From Crossaster papposus (lineage: Eukaryota; Echinodermata; Asteroidea; Velatida; Solasteridae), in contig JBAIAA010000409.1 in the NCBI GenBank assembly GCA_037893245.1, forward strand, positions 2,533,001 to 2,597,000: 64,000 nt of DNA, read 5' to 3'. This document shows positions 1 to 13,150 of this stretch, piece after piece. A model generated the notes under the pieces. It searched no databases and was not told where the DNA came from. It worked only from the letters and a program-made list of their open reading frames with translations. The first letter of the stretch is position 1; the number at the start of each line of letters is the position of its first letter. The position numbers were made by a program, and so were the translations under genes.

Positions 1-2385
1 CCTAATAACTATGGGGCTCCTGATGTCGCAGGGCAGAGCTTCATAGTTAGAGAGGGTTTTTACAGGAATAGTTTTTACCTTTTTTACATAAGATGGGCAA
101 GATTTGACCGGTTTTATTGGTGCAACAGCTGGAGTTGATAAAATACTCAATATACTTTTTTTTTAGGTAGACCATGCAGCATATTAGGAGTAATTGCACG
201 TAATTTGTTCATGGTTTATATTGTTTAACGTCATGTACAAACCCTCTCATCTAAACTATTAATCTCCGCCCTGCGGGCGTCGGGAGCCCTATACTACTGG
301 ATACAGTTATAGGCCGGGTATAAACTTTGACTATACAATGTAGCAATCTAAATCATGACCTCCGTTTACATACAACAAGCAATTTAAAGCTCTGAATAAA
401 AATATCAAGGGTTTCACAGACATTTACCGTAAACCGGCAAATTATTGATTGTGTCTTCGTTTCATAAATAAATGTCAAGGTAAAAATACCCTACACTAGA
501 CTTCTTCTTTTTCTTTACGCCATGGCTATTTTTACGCAACCGTAAACCTACTAGACATTACTTCGGGTATTTTTACGCAAGTTCCGCGGATCCGGTAGCG
601 CATGCGCAGTCCTAGTTAATTGTATAATATTAAAGTCCCTATTGTTGTGTATCATACACGACTTTTATACCTTTTTCTATAACTAAGACCCTATCTAGAT
701 GAGATTATTTAGGTGCATAATTAATTTTGGTTAATAGAAAAAGGTATTAGGAGTTATACAATTAACCAGGCCCAGGGACTGTATCCATTTATTTTGGTGA
801 ATTATGGCTGTCAACCGTCGGGGGTCGTCATATGTTTCACGCGTATTGAGTTTCCCTTTTCTGTGTCGCGGAAACCAGTTTTATCACGTGAAAATAGCCG
901 AAGTACATGTACATGTACGTAGTACGTAGGTTTTAATACGGTCACGTAAAAATAGCCACTTTCTTTCTTTACTCACCAAGAACAGGAACCAGAGATATTC
1001 ATAAATCTGTCTCACGCAGTCAAATACATTTCTAGTATTTGATGGGCGGCAATTTACATGAACAAAAATGTCATAATTTAAGACACAAATGAAAGTTGAA
1101 ACAATAACTTTTCCATAATGCCTGGTTTACGTCTTTCGTGCTCTTTGTGCTGCCTGTTATGCAAGGAAAACCTAAATTGGAACCTAAACAAATTAAGAAC
1201 CTCGCCCGTTCTAAATTAAACTTTTGCAAGTCGGTTCAATATTGTAGTACATGCACTGCCCGGACGACATGCAATGTTGCGACACGTCATCTAGTTTTGA
1301 ACGCGTTATTTTGATATATATTTTCCCCCTCTTTAATGGAGGAGCATAGCCACAATTTATTTAGGTATTGTCAGATCTAAGCCACATAGAGAAAAAAATA
1401 GGCCACGTCCGAAATCCAAATCTCTTTGTCCATTACAACTGCACGTGACCCGTAGACGTAACTCGATCTGGAACTCTGTTTCGGCGCGGCGGATACGGCA
1501 GCGATTTACCCATTGGAGTGACTAGCATGAAGTTTAAACAAAATGTCCGCCTTTGCAAGTATTTGTGGTTGCGGGCGCCAAATTGCGAATAAAGCCAAAA
1601 TAAGAAACAGCGGGTGGCTATGGTGTCCCGTAAACGACATTGTGTATTGACGATTGTTCGACTACTAAACCAGCAAAGGTGGAGAAAATGTCCAACTGAG
1701 GTTTCCCCTGTAAAGAACATCCACAACATTTATTTTCTTCTGGGAATGGGAATTACCAAAAATCTGTTACCAGAAATTATAAGAAACCTATGAAGAGATT
1801 TTGTGAACCACGAATTATACGTTTTGAAAATCGGGTACAAAATGTTAACCCTTTTTTCATTATTAATTTTGTTTTAAAAGTGTTTCTTAATTTACACAGA
1901 AATTTCAAACAAAACCGACGAAAAATTGAGGTAGGTTTTGTCAATCATTTAAAGGCAGTCGTTCAAGAGTTCTAGCTACATGTAACATACGTTTACGAAT
2001 CTGGTTACTCCACCTTAATCGTTATCTACAAAATAATATGAATTTTTTGGGTAACATAGGCCTATTTTGGTAGAATTTGTTATGACATAAAACAAACTAT
2101 ACGGGCTACCAATTTTGTACAGCGATTATGGTTTTGGAGATTTCGGCCATTGTAATGCAACGACAAGTTGCATTTTTTTAAATGAAATATAATCCCTTCT
2201 TACCCCCAATACAACAGAAAATAAATAAAATGTTTTGGTGATTTTCTTGTTTAATTATGTATGTAAATCAGTCAAATAATAAAAAAATTATTCAAACAAG
2301 AAAATACTTCATTACAACAATAAAGTAATCTCAAACAAACATTAATCCAAAATAATTTACCCTTTTTAGGGCAACACGTTTTCCA
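1..2385. other. Intergenic, no gene recognised
   Basis: AT-rich sequence with short ORFs on both strands, none with a recognisable domain or codon pattern. It holds one imperfect inverted repeat (611-770) and short palindromic runs of tacatgta. No splice-site-bounded open exon with recognisable protein was found. Confidence 0.5.
611..770. repeat. Imperfect inverted repeat, MITE-like
   Basis: The left arm starting cctagttaattgtata matches the reverse complement of the right arm (cctggttaattgtata), and both arms also share a tacctttttctat block. Length about 160 bp, consistent with a small foldback or MITE. No target duplication could be fixed. Confidence 0.5.
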
Positions 2386-2860
2386 CTAACTATTATGACG
2401 CGTACGAGTTGACACGTGTGCGAATTGGTCCGGGCGGGCACGTATTATGTAGTCAGGCACAAAGACCGTAGAGCGCCGCATCGCGCAAGACGCGGCGCTC
2501 TCTTTGGTTGGCACTGACACGTACGAGTCGGTTCGTGTACAAGTTGTCCCGCATACGAGTATACAAATTGGCTCACGTATACGAGTTGACGTGTATATCA
2601 GCCAAAGCGATGTTGTATTTTTTTTGGGGGGGGGAGGGGGGGGGGGGGTGGGGGGGGGGGGGGGGGGGTGGGGGGTGGGGGTGGGGCCGCGGTGTTGAAC
2701 AAAAACCGAAAACACCGAAAATAGGTAGTATCGATATTTATGTATTACGTAATTTCAGAAGAAAGTGGCCAGGGATCACCTCAGATTGCACCACCGAGCA
2801 TCAATCCACAATGTTTCGGTGCCCTTTAAAATAGTGGCCTTGGACCATCACGAGTGTACG
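2386..2860. repeat. Poly-G tract plus dispersed repeat R2, copy 1
   Basis: A broken G run of about 60 bases (2624-2686) sits before a segment (about 2720-2840) with the order 'taatttcagaagaaagtggcc... accgagcatc... ttcggtgcc'. A related order occurs at 55710-55850 and, inverted, near 32795-32905. The glycine- or proline-rich ORFs here are products of the homopolymer. Confidence 0.5.
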
Positions 2861-2990
2861 TAAATTGCTCCCTAGATTGGAGCACTCATAGCATCGAGGC
2901 TAGTGAGGAAACAAGAAGGGACGCTCTAAGGTAATTTATATACGTCATTCTACTTACCTGTAGAGCCATCTACTTAATTATGCATAGACT

Positions 2991-3021
2991 CGCACCGGGT
3001 AACTGACGGTTACCCGGTGCG
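2991..3021. repeat. Perfect 13-bp stem-loop
   Basis: cgcaccgggtaac is followed by 5 bases and then its exact reverse complement. GC-rich stem in AT-rich surroundings. No U-tract or histone-type context was noted, so the role is unknown. Confidence 0.7.
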
Positions 3022-4270
3022 TGTGGCTCTGTACGTGGGGGCAAGGCGTCCATAAGCCCTGCATGTTAACAACGCTAACCAGCAGACAAACGGCCAAATG
3101 TACAGTATACACACACTGTTTGTAAAAAAACAAAACCAATAAGGGAGCAGAGAACGTGACTCATCCATTATAGAGAGGTCCCCGACTGATGAAGAGGGTC
3201 CTGCGGACGTGATGAGGTCCGGCTAGCTGCCCTCAGCACTGCTCTCCCTGCTATGCCCTCCGTCTGGAGAATGTCTTTTTAATTTAGGTAGCACTCAGTG
3301 ACGGTGCTGCTGGTCTTCCAACACGCAGCCTGAGTGAAGTCATTTAAAGGAGATGCCCTTGAAGAAGGCCCACGAAGTGGATGCCAACTTTATATCATGT
3401 GCGCAGATCGATTCAACTGTATCTGCCGTTGAAACGTCTGCGGATGAGCGGATTGCAGTAACTAGCCATCAGGCGATTTCGTCGCGTGAAGCCGGCCGGT
3501 GTGGCAGGGTCGTCGTGACAAAAACTGCGATTGGTCGGCTCTAAGCGCCTTCGTGCGGTTGGTTGATGTACCACTTTAAAGCCCTGACCGGGCACCAAAA
3601 TCTGTCGTCTGGAACGGACGAGAACAATTCGATGTCCGGGACAAAGATGTCTGGATGCAAAAAGAACTCCGACTGATTCTTAGACAATTCTTTTATTCTT
3701 TTATTCGATTCTTTTATTCTATTCAAAGCTGGTCTCGCTTCCTCGAGTTTGCTGACAAATGGAAGAGTTTGAAGGGAAAACAGTCAGATATAGCGAGATA
3801 ATTTCTGGCCAAACATGACTCCGCGTTGCAGAGAGCGGATGGGTTAGCATCGGCAGCGGACCACCGAAACCTTGCTACGCCCGGTTTACGGACATCAATA
3901 AGATAGAGCAAGTCATGCTGTCCAAGAGAAACGACAAAGGGAAATCTTTGGAACCGGTAGGTGTTGCAGTAACGTTCAGGCCTAGCCCATGATATTTGTT
4001 GTCTGTTGTCGAATGAATGCGCATGATCCAGCCTCCACTTTAGCACTTTAGACTTCAATCAGGGCGATATAACACCTCAGTGTTTGTTTGTGTTTCCGAA
4101 AAAGATTTTGATGCTCTTAAATGACATTTACGATAACAGGCCATATTCTCTTAACTATGATATTGACCTTATATACGGGGCCACACATTCGAACAAGCTT
4201 TATGTTATTATAGTTCTGTACACTGTACCTCTTTCTTTTGTCATTTGTCAATGTAGAATATGTTATGGAA
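3022..4270. other. Intergenic, no gene recognised
   Basis: Short ORFs occur on both strands without domain signatures. Near 3690-3722 is a small ttcttttattc tandem repeat. Nothing else is supported. Confidence 0.4.
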
Positions 4271-4274
4271 TGAA

Positions 4275-4347
4275 TGTGTTGTCGGTGCTGTGCATGTTGT
4301 CGGGGGTCATACTAATAACCGACAACACGCACAGCACCGACAACACA
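4275..4347. repeat. Stem-loop with about 28-bp arms
   Basis: tgtgttgtcggtgctgtgc runs into a loop of about 15 bases and returns as gcacagcaccgacaacaca. Arms carry one or two mismatches. Overlapping ORFs read through the hairpin and are not taken as genes. Confidence 0.7.
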
Positions 4348-4518
4348 TCAATCAACATTTGATAGTGACCAAAGAGGAAGAGAACTATAATAATACAATA
4401 CAAAAAGTCAAAAGATTGTCATTCAACTCGAGGTTGCAATTCATTTTTAAAATAGAAATTTTTTTCACGCGAATTTTGTTCTATATCCAGCATGAACGTT
4501 GGCCGCTATTTTGCCTTC

Positions 4519-4607
4519 TGGCTGCAGTTTGACATTATGCACGAGTCTACCAGATGTGGTTGTAGCTGCTACCATAGACTCGTGCATAATTTCAAGCCGC
4601 AGCCAAG
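4519..4607. repeat. Inverted repeat with about 30-bp arms
   Basis: attatgcacgagtct at 4535-4549 pairs exactly with agactcgtgcataat at 4576-4590. Pairing extends outward through ggctgc(a/g)g(t/c)ttga with few mismatches, leaving a loop of about 26 bases. Confidence 0.7.
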
Positions 4608-4609
4608 TA

Positions 4610-7600
4610 ATCCGGACACAGCCTACAGCAACTCCGCGTGCTAATTTAATAAATGAAATTGTTGGATTCACGACAACTTAGCTACACATACACATGTAGC
4701 TCGTCAAATCTTGTTTATGTCAAATTACGTGTACTTAAATTTAGCCAGCTCTGGCTAAGTACATGTATACACCTATCTTTTATCCCCTTTTTTATCAAGG
4801 GGGGGGGGGGGTGTGTTTGAGAAAACATTAGGTGTGAAGCGTGTGTAACTTTGGCTCCATATTTTTTGTGTAGAACATTTTTAAAAGAAATACAAATAGG
4901 GACAAGTGACCAACTAAATTTCTTTTCTTGTAACAAGTCATTTCCAAATTCCATCATTGATTGTATTTTTCCCTTCTGTTTTCTCTCTAGACTTAACCTT
5001 ATATGCAGTTGCTAATCAGGAGACGAGCAGTGATGATGACAGACCTCTAAAGAAGACTTGTGTTTACTCAGATCCAATGCCAGTCTACCATCTAAGCCCC
5101 AACGTTAGAAGCATGTCCTACCGGCTATGTGCATTATCTGCCAAAAATCGCATGAGTTGTGAATATTGCAACATTAATGTGCCCACCTCAGTGATTTTGT
5201 GATTGTTATAATTCTTAATTTTAGAGGGAAAAGCTGAGAGAATTATGCTCGAACTGGTTTTTGTTTACTAAATGACTAAATATTTAAGACAAGTCAGAAG
5301 CATTTTTCTGACACTTTTCATTCACGCAGTTAACTTCCACTATCCCTGTTCCAATGAGGGCAACTATTTTCAAGGCTCTTTCTAATTTAAAAGTGTAACC
5401 TAGTTGAAACTTATTAGTGAAACATCCATTATGGAGTATGAATATCCCTCTTACTGAGAAAATATTGTACTCAAATAAGCATTTACGTGAAATAACTCTC
5501 CAAAGTGCCACCTTTGCAAAAATGAACACCCTAAATGTTGTTAGGTATGCCCTCAAGATCAATTTGTGGAAGTTTTATTATGTACCAAGTTGGGGATCAC
5601 GAAAATGTCTTTCTGAAAGGATTTTGTGACTTCGTCCCATGGTCTAATAGGAGCGTAATATGCAAATACTCGCCTTTCCAAGAGTTGGGGGGGGGGGGGG
5701 GGGGGGGGGATTCGCTGGACAAGAACAAAATAGTTTGTGGTGCGTGCGCGGTGCTATGCACTGCATTTTGTTCTCACAGTATCCGTCAAGAGAGGGCGCT
5801 AGTAAGGGTGGCGCTGTGCGCGTTCCGCGGCATTGTTTGTGCATGGATTCTACTACCTCCATGATTTGTGCGACGACCGAAACTTTTGAAAGTGCAACAT
5901 TTTCCAGGAGATTTAGTGACCTTTTCATCAACCATGTGTTCATGTCAGCCAGAGTCACGGTGTTAAAAGCACCGATGACATAGAACTCAATGGCACAGTT
6001 TAACAATAAGGCTATACACTGTTTTACTTCACTTTTAATTTATATTTTGTTTTATTTGCCGAAATTGGAAAACCTATACTTGAAACCATAATAGGTCTAA
6101 AAACGGTGCATAAACCTTGGATCATAATTTAATGATTGTTTTCATACACTGGGGCACTCCGCGTAATAATTAGGATTCCCCACCCCAATCGACCATAAAA
6201 AGACCCTAAATTAATGAATTCTACACCATATTAATATAATGATGTGTACATCTCCTGCATCGAAATGCAATATAATTTGTTTGGTTCAACCCGCTACCCC
6301 AAAAACTGCGGCGATCGCCATGGTAACATTACACATCGATATTTGTGATCAAAAACCGCACGGAGCAAGGCGTAAAAATAATTGATGGACAGTTTATTCC
6401 TTTCAGTGAATAATGTTCAGTCAGCGGGGTGGTTTAAATCGTCGCCTTGTGTGCATTGCATGCATTGGCATAGCGTAAAATAGCACAAGAAGTACCAAAT
6501 AAAAATAATCCAAATGTAAACGAATTCATTTGAATTGAAAGAATACACTTTTTTTAATTATATATGGGCTAAAAATATGGATGGAGTATGCACAGAAACG
6601 TGTGCGCAGCTAAACTAGCAAGGTGACTCAATCACGTCGCGTACGTGTATACGTGTACCCCCATGAACAATGGTACGATCTATTTCCACACACATGATCA
6701 TCGACAGCGCCGCAAAATTTTTAACGCGTTTTTCAAGCTTCAATTTTGAAATGTTGTGTACCTCAGATTCCCTTTAAAATTTTAAATGTTGTTAGTTATT
6801 TATTAATCTTAACATTATTTAATTTTTACGAGGACAGTTCACATGCAAGTATGTGAAACTTGCCAAAAATTGCAGAAGGTCGATTATCAACTGTACAGCT
6901 CAAAACGTGTGTATATCAATGGCGACTCGTCAGCTTGGTCACTTATTTCGTTGAATAAGTCGCGAGCTCTCGTTAGTCAGTTTTTCATTTACAAATAGAC
7001 GGTGGATTTGTTAGTCCAATCAAAATACATTTTATATTATTGTAAAGAGGAAGCTCTCAAGTGTATGGTGGCGCTTACGCTGGATATTTTCGGTAATTTC
7101 CTATCAATAAGACTTCCACTTATGAATGGAAAACAGTCCCGGTGACTCGCGCCTCACAGATATGCGAACAAAAAATGCTAACACTAAGGGAAAGGAAGAT
7201 TATAAAATAAATACTTGGAGAGAGACATTAAAGTAGGCTTTGTTATGATAGTTTCGCCCGTAAAATTGATTGATGCATTTACAAGTTACGACCAAATGAA
7301 CAAAATGCGTATTTTTCTAGCTTTCCCTGACACAGTTCCAGCGTCCAACTTGATCGTTCTGTGGACGACGGAGCTTGAGTGAACGAGATAAATTCATATA
7401 AAACATGGAGCAATTACAGGTTTTCCCCGTCAATTTCGGCAAATGAGCAGCCAATTCAACCACCGAGTCATTAACACGCGAAATCGAATACGTCAGTGAT
7501 AATTCGTTTTTGTTTTAAGACTAGTCAAAATTTGTTTTCATTCGATTTAACTAAATAACCATTCAATTTAATAAATACCTGGGACAGTTTAAGCATTCCT

Positions 7601-8004
7601 ATTGGTCGAGAGCCGTCAAGTGGCCGGTATTTAACGGACGATAAAGACATGGCTGGAAGTGTTTAAAACCAGCTGGCAACAAAACCCTGTCACGCGATCG
7701 CGCATTATACCCGTCCCCAGGGCTCACTTTATTTCCAACCGTACCTCGTCTCCAATAGTAAGAGCGGGTAGTGTTGGGCACGTACAGCTCGACACCCCGA
7801 GAACGAGGTTGCCAATGGCAGTATCAGTCTGATTCATAGTAAATACGCTTTATTGGATGTATTGTGTAGAGCGACAGACACACACAGAATGGCGAAACAC
7901 CTAAATTTACTTGCGACAAATTTCCGGGATTTTGGGGGCTTTTTTGGCTGAATTTTACAAAACAAGTATTTATGAATGGGAATAAAGGTGTCTTCGGTCG
8001 GTTT
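4610..8004. other. Intergenic, no confident gene
   Basis: A poly-G run lies at 4800-4811 and another at about 5689-5709. On the + strand 4990-5200 follows a pyrimidine tract and AG and stays open for about 70 codons; on the - strand 5880-6005 is open without low complexity. Neither matches a family I know, so neither is called. The rest (6010-8000) is AT-rich with no structure seen. Confidence 0.35.
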
Positions 8005-8122
8005 TTTTAATCACTCTCTTGAATACCGCTTGAAGTTTGGGTGCTGAAAATTACCCTCGCCTTTCGGCTCGGTTAATTATCAGCACCCAGACTCCAAGCG
8101 GTATTAAACAGAGTGATTAAAA
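8005..8122. repeat. Imperfect palindrome, about 50-bp arms
   Basis: The arm tttaatcactct...aataccgctt...gggtgctga recurs inverted around a GC-rich centre (cctcgcctttcggctcgg). It lies just upstream of the DIRS coding remnants. It could be a separate foldback MITE or part of the DIRS left end; its sequence does not recur near 11.9 kb, which favours the first. Confidence 0.6.
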
Positions 8123-8129
8123 CCTTTCG

Positions 8130-11100
8130 AACACACATTTATTATCTTAATCATAACAGCATTCAAATTTGCAGGAGCCTTTTCCGAGGCGCGTGCTCGG
8201 TCATTCAAATTCATTATTGGACAGGCATTTCTGTCATTTGTGCAATCTAAACAATGCCCTGTTCACATTTTGTTTCCTTTAGAACGGTAAATGCATAAAA
8301 TACGGTTTACCTATTGGCACAGGAGTCAACGGAAATAAACACTAGAAAACCAAGAGCAGATTTTTAAAAAATCCTCAATGCATTTTTTGTGACCGGTTGT
8401 TTCAGTCGTATTATCACACGCATACACGATTTCATTACTATGGACGAAGAACACGTCGACATCTTAGATCTGCTAGCTCCAGAGCAGTCGGACAGCGATC
8501 CGCCTCTGCCAGCTACGCACCAAGACCCTGGACCATCAGGCTCAACAACAGCGGCTACTGCCACGCAGAAATCTCGTGGCAAGAGATACAAGGAAAAATC
8601 CGATCCCGTAACACGAGAAGAATTATCTGCGCTTCAAAGCCAGCTAGCATCGATGGCTGACGCTATGGACAACATACAGACAGCAGTGCTTACTTCTCTT
8701 TCCGAGAGACCGGCAAAGAAACAGAAAGTCAATCAGGACAGCTCCTCTGGGGAGGACTCGGTCGAGGTTGACGAAGCAGTATGTGCACTGCTACAAGGTG
8801 AAGGAGAGACCACAACTGGAGAGGTTCTGCAATCCTTTTAACAGTTGTATGCAGACAATGATCTCCGGCCAGCGGTTGGCGAGAAACTCACATCAGTCGT
8901 CGGCAAAATGCTGCGACATAAGGCTGCGTGCCGACGAGAAGATCAGCACGAAGCTCAAGAGCTACACACGTCCCACAAACATTCCACAATTGGAATGCAC
9001 ACGCGTTAACCCTGAGGTGTGGGCTTCCGTCAAGCCCAAAACGCGATCAACAGACATCAATTTTCAAAAGGTACAACAGGCTCTTCTTAAGGCCACAGTG
9101 CCCAGAGTGTCTTGCATTGAATCTCTAATGAGCACTAGCCAGACTGATGCCAAAACATGCATCACACAGCTACTTGATTTGGTCGCCATAATTGGCCATG
9201 CAAATTATGAGTTCAATCTTCGACGCAGAGAACTAATAAAGCCAGATCTCAACCAACAGTTTGGGAGCCTTTGCTTGGCACAAGTGGCAGTTACGGACAT
9301 GCTCTTCGGGGACAACTTGCCACAACAGTTTAAGAAAATCCAAGAGACTAACAAACTTGGCCACAAGGTCAGTCATCGTTTCATCAGCTTAGGGGAAAAA
9401 CCGGGGCAAAAGGACGAACAAGTTTCAGGGGCATGAAAGACGCCAGAACTATCGTGGCAGGGGTTTAAACTACCAACGCCACAATTGGCAAAGGTTAAAA
9501 AAACCAGAAACAAAAGACCACGGCAAACGCGTCCAAACGGACAACATAAGACAAGCGGTAAGTTCTCACAAATGTGTTGATAATCTTATCACATCAACAG
9601 GTAGACTCGTGGGGGGGGGGGGGGGGGGGGTATGGTACCGTGACGAGGCCGTGCATCACATCAATTTTTTGCAATTGAAAGCAAGCTTTCTTGCTCTTGG
9701 TTCATTATTTCCGAGTGAAAGAAATACTCACATTCATGTCAGGTCTGATAACACCACGGTAGTGGCATACTTACAACATGTCGATGGTTTACATTCCCAA
9801 TCACTCAATATGCTGACTAGACAGATATGGCAATGGTGCATTTACCGAGATATTTGGCTCATTGCTTCACATTTACCAGGCACACAAAACACTCTTGCCG
9901 ATTTTGAGTCCCGTCATTTTCATGACGACCTTAAATGGAAACTCAATCCGGACATCTAAATAAATATCACATAAATATTCTTTGTGCCCGATATTGACCT
10001 TTTTGCCTCACGGCTTAACCATCAGATATGCCGATACGCATCATGGCGCCCCGAACCAGGGTCTGCATATACTGATTCATTCATAGTAAACTGGGCGCAG
10101 TTTCAATTTTATGCCTTCCCACCATTTTGCCTAATTAGAAAATTTGAAGGGGTGGTCGATTTTGAAATTATATGTTATTTTTAAAGACTAAATCCCCAAC
10201 AATAAATTCCCATTTTTTCAGGACGATCAGATAAAAACAAAATTAGTTTTTGAGACAATTTTGACTATGCCTTTCTATGCCTTTCACACAATTTCTCGCA
10301 AGAAATGCCCATTTTCTCATAATCTCTGTATTAAGACTCCAGACTAAAAAAACCCAAAAAAAACAATATTGAGTATCAAATCTCCAAGTGTTATATACCA
10401 TTGGAAAGCTCTGTTTCCACAGAATTTCGAAATACCCATATCTCAATTTTTGATTTTGCCGACTTTACGCTCATTTTGTGATGACAGGTCACATATGAGA
10501 ATGCACGGGGCTTACTTATCGCCCCTTTATGGCATACGCAATCGTGGTTTCCTAAAATGCTTAAACTTTTGGTTAAACCACCAGTAATATTGCCAATGCA
10601 ATTTGATTTACTTTCCCTCCCTTCCTCAGATAGACTCCACCCCTTGCGGGATCAGCTACGACTGGTAGCATGCCCGTTGTCAGGGATACCCTCAGAGTGC
10701 AGGGCATATCAGGGACGGCTGCCAATGTCATCATCGCGTCCTGGCGAACTTCTTCCCAGAGATGCTACAGAATGGACACACGGCTTTTAGTTATGTGCTC
10801 GCACACAAACAAATCCAATTAGAGCAGATGTCACATCTGTGATCACCTGTTTAAATGGGAAATTTCACAGTGGCTCACATTATAGCAGCCTCAATACCCT
10901 GCGAAGTGCGCTATCAGCTGTGGAGTTACCCAAGCATGGACTTTAACACATTCCTGCTAATATCATACTTTTGCACGAGGCAGGTACAAAGTGATTGTGT
11001 CCACTAGGTGCCGAGCAGTTTGCTAGACATGAATAGTAGGCTCCCATCCTCTCGTCAAACGGTTTTTGACTGGCGCGTTTAATTTGCGTCCACCGAAACC

Positions 11101-11950
11101 TAGATATTCATCCACATGGGATGTAACTGTGGTATTAAATTACCTTATAAGTTTAGGGCCAAATGATAGCCTTACTTTGAAAGACCTTACTATGAAATTG
11201 GTTACGCTGGCAGTAATCAAGTTAGATAATGCCTACCCCAGGGTGTAACCTTTGTAATTTCTGAGTTAACTAAAACCAGTAAAGTAGGGAAAGCTCCTGT
11301 TAATGTTGTACTAGAGGCTTACCCTCATGATAAATTGCTTTGTATAATGCGTGTTTTGAAAACTTACCTACAAAAGACACGCCCGATCAGAAAGAATACT
11401 AAATATTTATTCCTCGGTTATGTCTGACCTCACAAAGCTGTAGGGACCGAGACAATCTCTCGGTGGGTCAAATCCACTCTCACGATGGCAGGCATCGACA
11501 CTGGAACCTTTAAGGCCCACAGTACTCGTTCTGCAGCCTGCAGTGCTGCGTTGAAACATGGGACGCCGCTGAACATTATTATGAAATTAGCTGGATGGAC
11601 ACAGTCTGCCACTTTTGCAAAATCTTACAAAAAAAACGATAGTTAATATGAACCAGTTTGACGAATCGGTTCGTGGTGGACATGACACACTGTAAACAAT
11701 AGTTTGCGTTGATTGTATGCAACCAGAAAACCCATACAGGCGGCAAACATCCAGAATTGTATTTGAGCGCATTTACCACGCTTACAGTGTGTGATTTGTG
11801 TAATTAATTTCCTAATTAACAAGCATTATGTATGAGAAGGAACATACAGCTCAAGGAGGTTACAATATTATTTTGAAGTTCACAAATCCATTTGGGGTTT
11901 ATGACTTTACTTTTCCTTTTTGTTTTGACCGTCAGGTGTTCTCTAAATAT
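8130..11950 (+). mobile_element. Fossil DIRS-type retroelement
   Basis: Parts follow the DIRS order on the + strand. First comes a gag-like region (8440-9440) starting MDEEHVDILDLL, acidic with a basic/Lys-rich middle. Next is an RNase H-like region (9640-9955) with SDNTT and the HLPGTQN motif typical of DIRS polymerases, then an RT/RH tail (about 9985-10135 and 10540-10790). Last is a tyrosine recombinase remnant (11060-11640) with HSTR, GW and the terminal Tyr region. It is clearly broken, with several interruptions, a poly-G expansion inside (9611-9630) and foreign sequence at about 10136-10530. Exact ends are uncertain; terminal inverted repeats were not resolved. DIRS elements insert via the recombinase rather than an integrase. 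Confidence 0.8.
10136..10530. repeat. Foreign segment inside the DIRS remnant
   Basis: DIRS-like polymerase similarity stops near 10135 and resumes near 10540. Between them is AT-rich DNA with no resemblance to DIRS, including an 'accattggaaagctctgtttccac' type stretch. It most likely represents an insertion or replacement in the old element. No terminal repeats were identified. Confidence 0.45.
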
Positions 11951-11951
11951 C

Positions 11952-13150
11952 TCACGTAAAGCCGAGGTGCTAGGCATAGCGAGGTAGAATTAAAACATTA
12001 AACGAAATTAAATATAATGTAATTGAAGTTTAATTATAATTCTACCGAGTCTATACCTAGCACTGAATGGCTTACGTTCCCGCCCAAAACAGGGAGGTGA
12101 TGCATTTAACAATTGTTGCCTGCTGTGACATGGTCCATGGCGTTTTGTACACCCGAGGGGGAAAATGGCACCCGAGGCGAAGCCGAGGGTGCCATTTGCC
12201 CCCGAGGGTGTACAAAACGCCATGGACCATATCACAGCAGGCAACAATTGTTTTGTTATACCACGGTAATAGATTACAGCAGGCAAGAATTGTTTGTTAT
12301 GGGTCCGTTCCCGTTGCGGTGCAAAATTGCCGAAGTAGTCGCACTGAATGTTCCGTGTTTTTCTTCGTACTGGCGCTGTCCTGCTCGAAAATCAAATTTC
12401 TGATCTCCTCTTTTGAACGAGACAGAAATCGCTTCTTTGGAGGTGACTTAATGCTGTCGTCTGCCGACATTACGGAGAAAATAAGGCAAAATTGGAACAG
12501 AAAAAAAGCAGACGAACAGCATAAACGAAAGCCGGTGTAAACAACAATGGCGGTCGTTAGTCGTTGCCGAAAGTGCTAACTTCACTGTTCCCTGTTTACA
12601 TCGCACAGGAACATACATCAATTTACGTAGTACCAGCTAATATAACACAGCGTTGCTAGACTCTAATATCAGTCGCTTCCATGGTATTTATCACAGAAAT
12701 GGCCGGCCAGGCTATGCGCTAGCGTGTAAAAAAAGATTCCGCGGCCTGAAAAAAGAAAGTTCATGTACCCCGTGGGGTACATGAACTCATGTACCACGCG
12801 TACTCGGCGTACATCACTCATACCATGCTCATACATCGGCACACTCGGATACATGCGTTTTTGTGGCATGTCACGTGAACGCTTCTCGACCAATAAAAAT
12901 TCACAATCTATTGCCGTGGTATAACAACACCAGTTGTTACCCCCTCCACAACCAACGCATTGAGGATTAGTACCTTGGGCGCGGTTATATAGCAGGGAAC
13001 AATTTGTTTAACAAAGGGTTCTCTCAACTGTGACGAAACATACCGGTGACAGGTGCAATCTCACGTAAGCCCTTCAGTGCCAGGTATAGACTCGGTAGAA
13101 TTATAATTAAACTTCAATTACATTATATTTCATTTCGTTTAATTTTTAAA
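11952..13150. mobile_element. Nested palindromic (foldback-like) element
   Basis: About 80 bp at 11998-12078 is repeated inverted at 13062-13142 (core ggtatagactcggtagaat followed by taattaaacttcaatt), giving roughly 1.1-kb terminal inverted repeats. The left end is itself a palindrome (11955-12076). Inside is a second long palindrome (12110-12255) with arms of about 65 bp containing the restriction-like core gtccatggcgttttgtac. A third inverted pair, ttgttataccacgg(t/c)aatag, lies at 12252-12272 and 12908-12928. The ORFs inside read through palindromes and show no transposase, so the element is non-autonomous. It lies directly downstream of the DIRS remnant. Confidence 0.65.
12110..12255. 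repeat. Long palindrome, arms about 65 bp
   Basis: caattgttgcctgctgtga at 12110 returns inverted as tcacagcaggcaacaattg ending near 12250. Most intervening bases pair, including gtccatggcgttttgtacac, with a short gc-rich loop (ggcgaagccgag). It would extrude as a large hairpin. Confidence 0.8.

Noticed and set aside
2386-2834. Overlapping ORFs rich in Gly/Pro on both strands
   Set aside because: They are translations of the poly-G tract and its flanks; no independent coding signal.
5535-6006. ORFs crossing the poly-G run near 5.7 kb
   Set aside because: Frames are held open by the homopolymer. The unique part on the - strand (5880-6005) has no recognised domain.
12067-12540. 157-codon ORF on the + strand
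   Set aside because: It runs through a long perfect palindrome, which explains openness on both strands.
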